From: Chitinophagales bacterium 65-1
GTDB lineage: Bacteria; Bacteroidota; Bacteroidia; Chitinophagales; Chitinophagaceae
Reading direction: 5' to 3'
DNA: 38,167 bases
Assembly (NCBI GenBank): GCA_002050465.1
Contig: MWYX01000058.1
Location: 1 to 38,167, forward strand
Shown here: positions 34,836 through 38,167 of the stretch, in pieces
Position numbering within the stretch: position 1 is the stretch's first letter
How the letters are laid out: every line of letters starts with the position of its first letter
The notes under the pieces: generated by a model
Told to the model about the DNA's origin: nothing
The model's input: only the letters and a program-made list of their open reading frames with translations
Databases searched by the model: none
Made by a program: the position numbers and the translations under genes

Positions 34836-35939
34836 ATGAAATCATACAGCCAGACCAAAGCCATGCTTGCTATTACCAGGGGGAGCCTGAGAGCGATATT
34901 CAGAAGCCCTTCCGCGGTTATTTTTGGGTTTGGATTTCCCTTAATTTTTATTCTTGTTTTTGGATTTATAGGCGGAGGCGGCATATCAGTAAGAATTGCA
35001 TTAAAGAACCTTAGCGATACCAATAATATTCTGATGAAAAATGGCTTGCTTAAAAATCCATCTATCCGCTTAATTCAATATCAATCAGAAGGTGAAGCAA
35101 AAAGAGAGTTGTCCAAAGGGAATATTGCTGCAATAATAGAAATAGATTCTGCAATTACGGGCAATGGCTATCAATATATCTTTAAAACCACAACTTCATC
35201 AGCAAGTGTGGATAAATTTCCTGTTCTTCAATCACAATTAGGAGAAATAATACTACGGGCAGATGAAATAAATTTTCCTGAAAGACCCACTACAGCTAAG
35301 CTTGAAAGGCAACCTGATATACCAGGCAGGCGATACAAAACCATAGATTTTATTTTACCTGGGCAACTCGGGTTCTCTCTATTAAGTTCAGGGGTGTTTG
35401 GCGTTGCCTTCATGTTTTTCAGTTTAAGAAACACATTGGTTTTAAAACGTTTTTTTGCAACCCCGATAAAAAGATCCTATATAGTTTTAGGTGAAGGACT
35501 TAGCCGTGTTCTTTTTCAATTACTCACAGCTATCATCATTATTTTGATAGGCTATTTCTTCTTTGGGTTTACCCTGGTGCATGGAGTTTTAACCTTTATA
35601 GAGCTTCTTGTATTAAGTTTTATCGGGTTAATTGTATTTATGGGCTTTGGATTTATAGTTAGTGGCCTGGCAACCAGCGACAGCAGCATTCCGCCATTTG
35701 CAAATCTTATAACACTTCCGCAGTTTTTATTGGCAGGTACATTCTTTCCTATTGATCGCTTCCCCGGCTGGCTGCAGGTAATAGCCAAGGTATTACCGCT
35801 AACACATTTAAATACAGCTATGAGGAGCGTAGCCTTTGAAGGTGCACATCTTTGGGATGTAAGAATGGAAATAGGTATTTTATTATTGTGGGGTATTGTT
35901 GCTTATGCAATTGCTATTAAAGTTTTTCGGTGGGAATAA
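34836..35939 (+). CDS. ABC-2-type transporter permease
   Basis: A 367-residue integral membrane protein of the ABC-2 type. One membrane segment is at about 25-47 (AVIFGFGFPLIFILVFGFIGGGG), then a long extracytoplasmic region (about 50-175), then five more segments from about 178 to 362. The ABC-2 signature LITLPQFLLAGTFFPIDRFPGWLQVIAKVLPLTHLNTAMRSVAFEG is intact. It would act with an ATP-binding protein to export an unknown substrate, but no ATPase gene is next to it here. It is divergent from the antitoxin across a 94-base region that holds the palindromes. TAGTTTCG, one base off the -7 consensus, lies before the ATG. Confidence 0.87.
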   Translation: MKSYSQTKAMLAITRGSLRAIFRSPSAVIFGFGFPLIFILVFGFIGGGGISVRIALKNLSDTNNILMKNGLLKNPSIRLIQYQSEGEAKRELSKGNIAAIIEIDSAITGNGYQYIFKTTTSSASVDKFPVLQSQLGEIILRADEINFPERPTTAKLERQPDIPGRRYKTIDFILPGQLGFSLLSSGVFGVAFMFFSLRNTLVLKRFFATPIKRSYIVLGEGLSRVLFQLLTAIIIILIGYFFFGFTLVHGVLTFIELLVLSFIGLIVFMGFGFIVSGLATSDSSIPPFANLITLPQFLLAGTFFPIDRFPGWLQVIAKVLPLTHLNTAMRSVAFEGAHLWDVRMEIGILLLWGIVAYAIAIKVFRWE

Positions 35940-35999
35940 ATTCTACTGCTAATATTTCCTTCCAAATAATTTACATAAAACTTATTTTCTACCTGACCG

Positions 36000-36013
36000 G
36001 AAGAGCCGGCTTC
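36000..36013 (+). terminator. Weak hairpin after the ABC permease gene
   Basis: GAAG (36000-36003) and CTTC (36010-36013) can pair around AGCCGG, with a T-run nine bases downstream. The stem is only four base pairs, so it is a weak terminator at best. The rest of this 142-base gap shows nothing clear. Confidence 0.2.
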
Positions 36014-36081
36014 TGATAAAATAATTTTTTATAATGCAACGAACTTCACTAAACCATTGTCAACCACTTTGAACGCAGTAC

Positions 36082-36642
36082 ATGGATTACTACAAACTGG
36101 TAAAAGATACGCTTAAATTAAGGCCGGAAGCACAACGCCAATTATATGAGCACTTTGCCCAACAAATGCTTGGTGTTTGCTTTCGCTATACAAAAAGTAT
36201 TGCCGATGCTGAAGATATTTTACAGGAAGGCTTTGTAAAAGTATTTAAGCATTTACATCAATACAATTTTGAAGGTGAGCTTGGCTCATGGATAAGAAAA
36301 GTAATGGTGAATACTGCACTTAATTATCTCAAAAAAAATAAAAGATATCAATATGATCTGTCATTTGAGGAACTTGTTTTGCACCCGGTTTCAGCAGATG
36401 ATCCAGTAGTGAAATTACAGGCCAAGGAACTGGCAGAACTGATAAGGCAGTTACCAACAGGCTTTCAAACTATTTTTAATCTTCATGCTGTTGAAGGGTA
36501 CTCTCACGTAGAAATTGCAGCGATGTTAGGTATTACTGATGGCACCTCCAGGTCGCAATATGCAAGGGCAAGAACATTGCTTATTGAATGGATACAAAAA
36601 TTCTCATTAGAAATAAAACCGGAGAACTATGCGAGAAAATGA
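36082..36642 (+). CDS. ECF-type RNA polymerase sigma factor
   Basis: A 186-residue sigma-70-family ECF factor. Region 2 spans about 15-90 with LGVCFRYTKSIADAEDILQEGFVKVFKHL (the -10 recognition and core-binding helices) and LGSWIRKVMVNTALNYLKK. Region 4 spans about 118-170 with LIRQLPTGFQTIFNLHAVEGYSHVEIAAMLGITDGTSRSQYARARTLL (the -35 HTH). No region 1 or 3 exists, as is normal for ECF sigma factors. It overlaps the following gene by 14 bases, so the two are co-expressed, and the partner is probably its regulator. Confidence 0.95.
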   Translation: MDYYKLVKDTLKLRPEAQRQLYEHFAQQMLGVCFRYTKSIADAEDILQEGFVKVFKHLHQYNFEGELGSWIRKVMVNTALNYLKKNKRYQYDLSFEELVLHPVSADDPVVKLQAKELAELIRQLPTGFQTIFNLHAVEGYSHVEIAAMLGITDGTSRSQYARARTLLIEWIQKFSLEIKPENYARK

Positions 36643-37969
36643 ATTTGAAAAACAGGTACAGCAAAAAATGGATGAGCTAAAATTACATCCGTCCGACGCT
36701 GTATGGCAAAAAATAGAACCTCAGATCAAAAAAGAAAAACGACGCAGATGGATACTATTTTTTTTGCCACCAATATTCTTTGCTTTTTTATATGGCGGGT
36801 TTGTGTTATTAAACAGAACTAATTTAAGCCATGAAAATCAGCCTCAGCTAACAAAAAATTTTATTAAAAAAAATACTACTAATGAAAAATCTAAATCCAG
36901 ATTTGATTCAATAAAAAATAATCAACCTCTTACAGAAAATAAAAAAGCATTTGTTGAAACATCCATTGCCAAAGGCAATAGTGATCAAAAAATAAAAAAA
37001 CGGGGTAAATTTAAAAGCCCCGGTGGTTATAAACTTATTGCAGGTTTTACAAATGACATGCCCTATAATAAAAAAGAATTTGACACAACACAAAGGATTG
37101 TGAAAAATGAAAAACTAAAAATCGCTATTAATACTCAGGAACAGAAGAAAATATTCTCTGATAAGGGAAACAAATCTGATAGTACGAATATTCCTGAAGA
37201 TAAGTTATCAAACCAGGCTAAGCTTGATTTAATTACTGATATTAAAGAGAAAAAAAATGAAAATGTAATAAGCAATGATACTAACAAGATAAGAACAGCA
37301 AAAAATAAACATTCGTGGAATTGGGGTTTTTCTTTTTCAGGAGGCGTATCAGTTGTCGGCAATAGTATTTTTGGGTCTCAGGATAAGATCGCTGCCAATC
37401 CTAATTTTAATTCACCCGGTCAAATTAACCCCATTACACCTTCGGAAATAAAGACTGGCCTGGCTTTAATAACAGGCTTTACCTTTGAAAAATATATATT
37501 ACCAAAAATATTATTTGCAACAGGCTTCAATTATAAATTATTCAGCACAACCAATACAGTGGGGGTAGACAGCGCTAATTATTTCAGAGCAAACAGAGAT
37601 GTTAGCACCTATCATAACTATTTCCATTATATCGGATTACCCATTGAGTTTAAATTTCAAATAGCTAATTCTAAAAAAACTCAATTGTATTTAAATACAG
37701 GATTTTCTATATCGCAACTCATCAGCAGCAATGCTTTACAATTTAATAATGCTACAGGCCTGTATTATTATGATAATTCACAATTTAATAAAACACAAAT
37801 CGGTTTTAATACAGGATTTGATATTGCATTCAATACAAATCAGAGAAAGTCTTTTCTCCTTGGGCCTTATTTTAATTATAGCATTTCTAAAATTGCTGAT
37901 CAGGGATATAACAAACATCATTTTACTTTTATAGGGTTACGGACACAATTTATTTTTAGAAAAAAATAG
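36629..37969 (+). CDS. Membrane-anchored beta-barrel protein, probable sigma-factor partner
   Basis: A 446-residue protein of three parts. The first 40 residues are charged and lack a signal peptide (ENEFEKQVQQKMDELKLHPSDAVWQKIEPQIKKEKRRR), resembling the cytoplasmic anti-sigma segment found in Bacteroidota sigma partners. A single membrane segment follows at about 41-62. A charged, Lys/Asn-rich, probably disordered linker runs from about 65 to 225. The last ~220 residues (from WNWGFSFSGGVSVVG) form a beta-barrel-like domain of the outer-membrane beta-barrel family, ending TQFIFRKK. It overlaps the ECF sigma gene by 14 bases. I infer an anti-sigma-type regulator reaching from the cytoplasm to the outer membrane. 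Confidence 0.75.
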   Translation: MRENEFEKQVQQKMDELKLHPSDAVWQKIEPQIKKEKRRRWILFFLPPIFFAFLYGGFVLLNRTNLSHENQPQLTKNFIKKNTTNEKSKSRFDSIKNNQPLTENKKAFVETSIAKGNSDQKIKKRGKFKSPGGYKLIAGFTNDMPYNKKEFDTTQRIVKNEKLKIAINTQEQKKIFSDKGNKSDSTNIPEDKLSNQAKLDLITDIKEKKNENVISNDTNKIRTAKNKHSWNWGFSFSGGVSVVGNSIFGSQDKIAANPNFNSPGQINPITPSEIKTGLALITGFTFEKYILPKILFATGFNYKLFSTTNTVGVDSANYFRANRDVSTYHNYFHYIGLPIEFKFQIANSKKTQLYLNTGFSISQLISSNALQFNNATGLYYYDNSQFNKTQIGFNTGFDIAFNTNQRKSFLLGPYFNYSISKIADQGYNKHHFTFIGLRTQFIFRKK

Positions 37970-38056
37970 CTGTCGTGCCACGTTTTTACTACAAGGGTTG
38001 TCAATCTCCAAACAATCTATAAATAAAATAATAATTCAAGCCTAAAAGTGAGTTTC

Positions 38057-38167
38057 ATGAAAAAGATAATTTCAATTTTACCCGTCTGTGTTATTTCAAT
38101 TTTAATTTTCAGCTTTGATAAAGCAGTTAACAACAATCAAACAATAAATCCCCTTCTTGGAGACATT
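38057..38167 (+). CDS. Start of a secreted protein (partial)
   Basis: The frame from the ATG at 38057 is open to the window end (37 codons). It encodes a signal peptide: a short basic start (MKKI), a hydrophobic core (ISILPVCVISILIFSF) and a polar region (DKAVNNNQTINPLL). The mature protein is outside the window and cannot be identified. It follows the beta-barrel gene by 87 bases on the same strand, so it may be part of the same regulon, which is a guess from position. Confidence 0.6.
   Translation, partial: MKKIISILPVCVISILIFSFDKAVNNNQTINPLLGDI

Overview
The window looks like an ordinary chromosomal stretch from a Bacteroidota bacterium, most likely a member of the Chitinophagaceae/Chitinophagales. 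DNA is AT-rich. The gene families that point this way are glutamine synthetase type III, an SDR-type threonine dehydrogenase, ParA-ParB followed by a DUF5683 protein, an ECF sigma factor overlapping a membrane-anchored beta-barrel gene, many small secreted beta-barrel proteins ending in an aromatic residue, and -7 boxes of the Bacteroidota form TAnnTTTG upstream of several genes. Strong Shine-Dalgarno sites are mostly absent, as usual in this phylum. The assignment is by family content, not by a database match.

Layout. 1-1412: the tail of a DEAD-box RNA helicase, a RelE/ParE-type toxin-antitoxin pair and a small membrane protein carrying the Coq4 metal-site signature. 1502-3260 (minus): a membrane metallophosphoesterase and an NADPH-dependent FMN reductase. 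3438-6592 (plus): parA, parB, a DUF5683 membrane protein and dapB. 6642-8566 (minus): three small outer-membrane beta-barrel proteins, two of them clear paralogues. 8681-10507: divergent tdh-like epimerase and kdsA. 10559-12809 (minus): a PspC-domain gene followed by two tandem AraC-type regulators. 12977-18829: mitochondrial-type aconitase, a secreted thioredoxin, ubiX, lolA and a DUF4407 membrane protein. 18864-23859 (minus): pyrG, rfaD and purL. 24084-29286: glutamine synthetase III convergent with gcvP. 29513-32631: a cysteine-cluster protein, a frameshifted response regulator, an exported metallo-beta-lactamase-fold protein and an MFS transporter. 32643-34741 (minus): deoxynucleoside kinase, folK and a RES-Xre toxin-antitoxin pair. 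34836-38167 (plus): an ABC-2 permease, an ECF sigma factor, a probable trans-envelope beta-barrel partner and the start of another secreted protein.

Most genes are housekeeping: nucleotide synthesis (pyrG, purL, dNK), folate (folK), lysine/peptidoglycan precursor (dapB), LPS core (kdsA, rfaD), lipoprotein sorting (lolA), C1/glycine metabolism (gcvP), the TCA cycle (acn) and nitrogen assimilation (glnN). The accessory signals of most interest are: (1) the ECF sigma gene overlapping a gene whose product seems to run from the cytoplasm through the inner membrane to an outer-membrane barrel; (2) the RES-Xre toxin-antitoxin pair, joined by 4-base overlaps to folK and preceded by a promoter with two matching palindromes; (3) a five-copy heptanucleotide repeat inside rfaD that adds about ten residues; (4) a response regulator split by one extra base; (5) a Coq4-like protein of unknown role. 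I see no CRISPR array, no insertion sequence, no tRNA or rRNA gene, and no gene-free stretch longer than about 300 bases.
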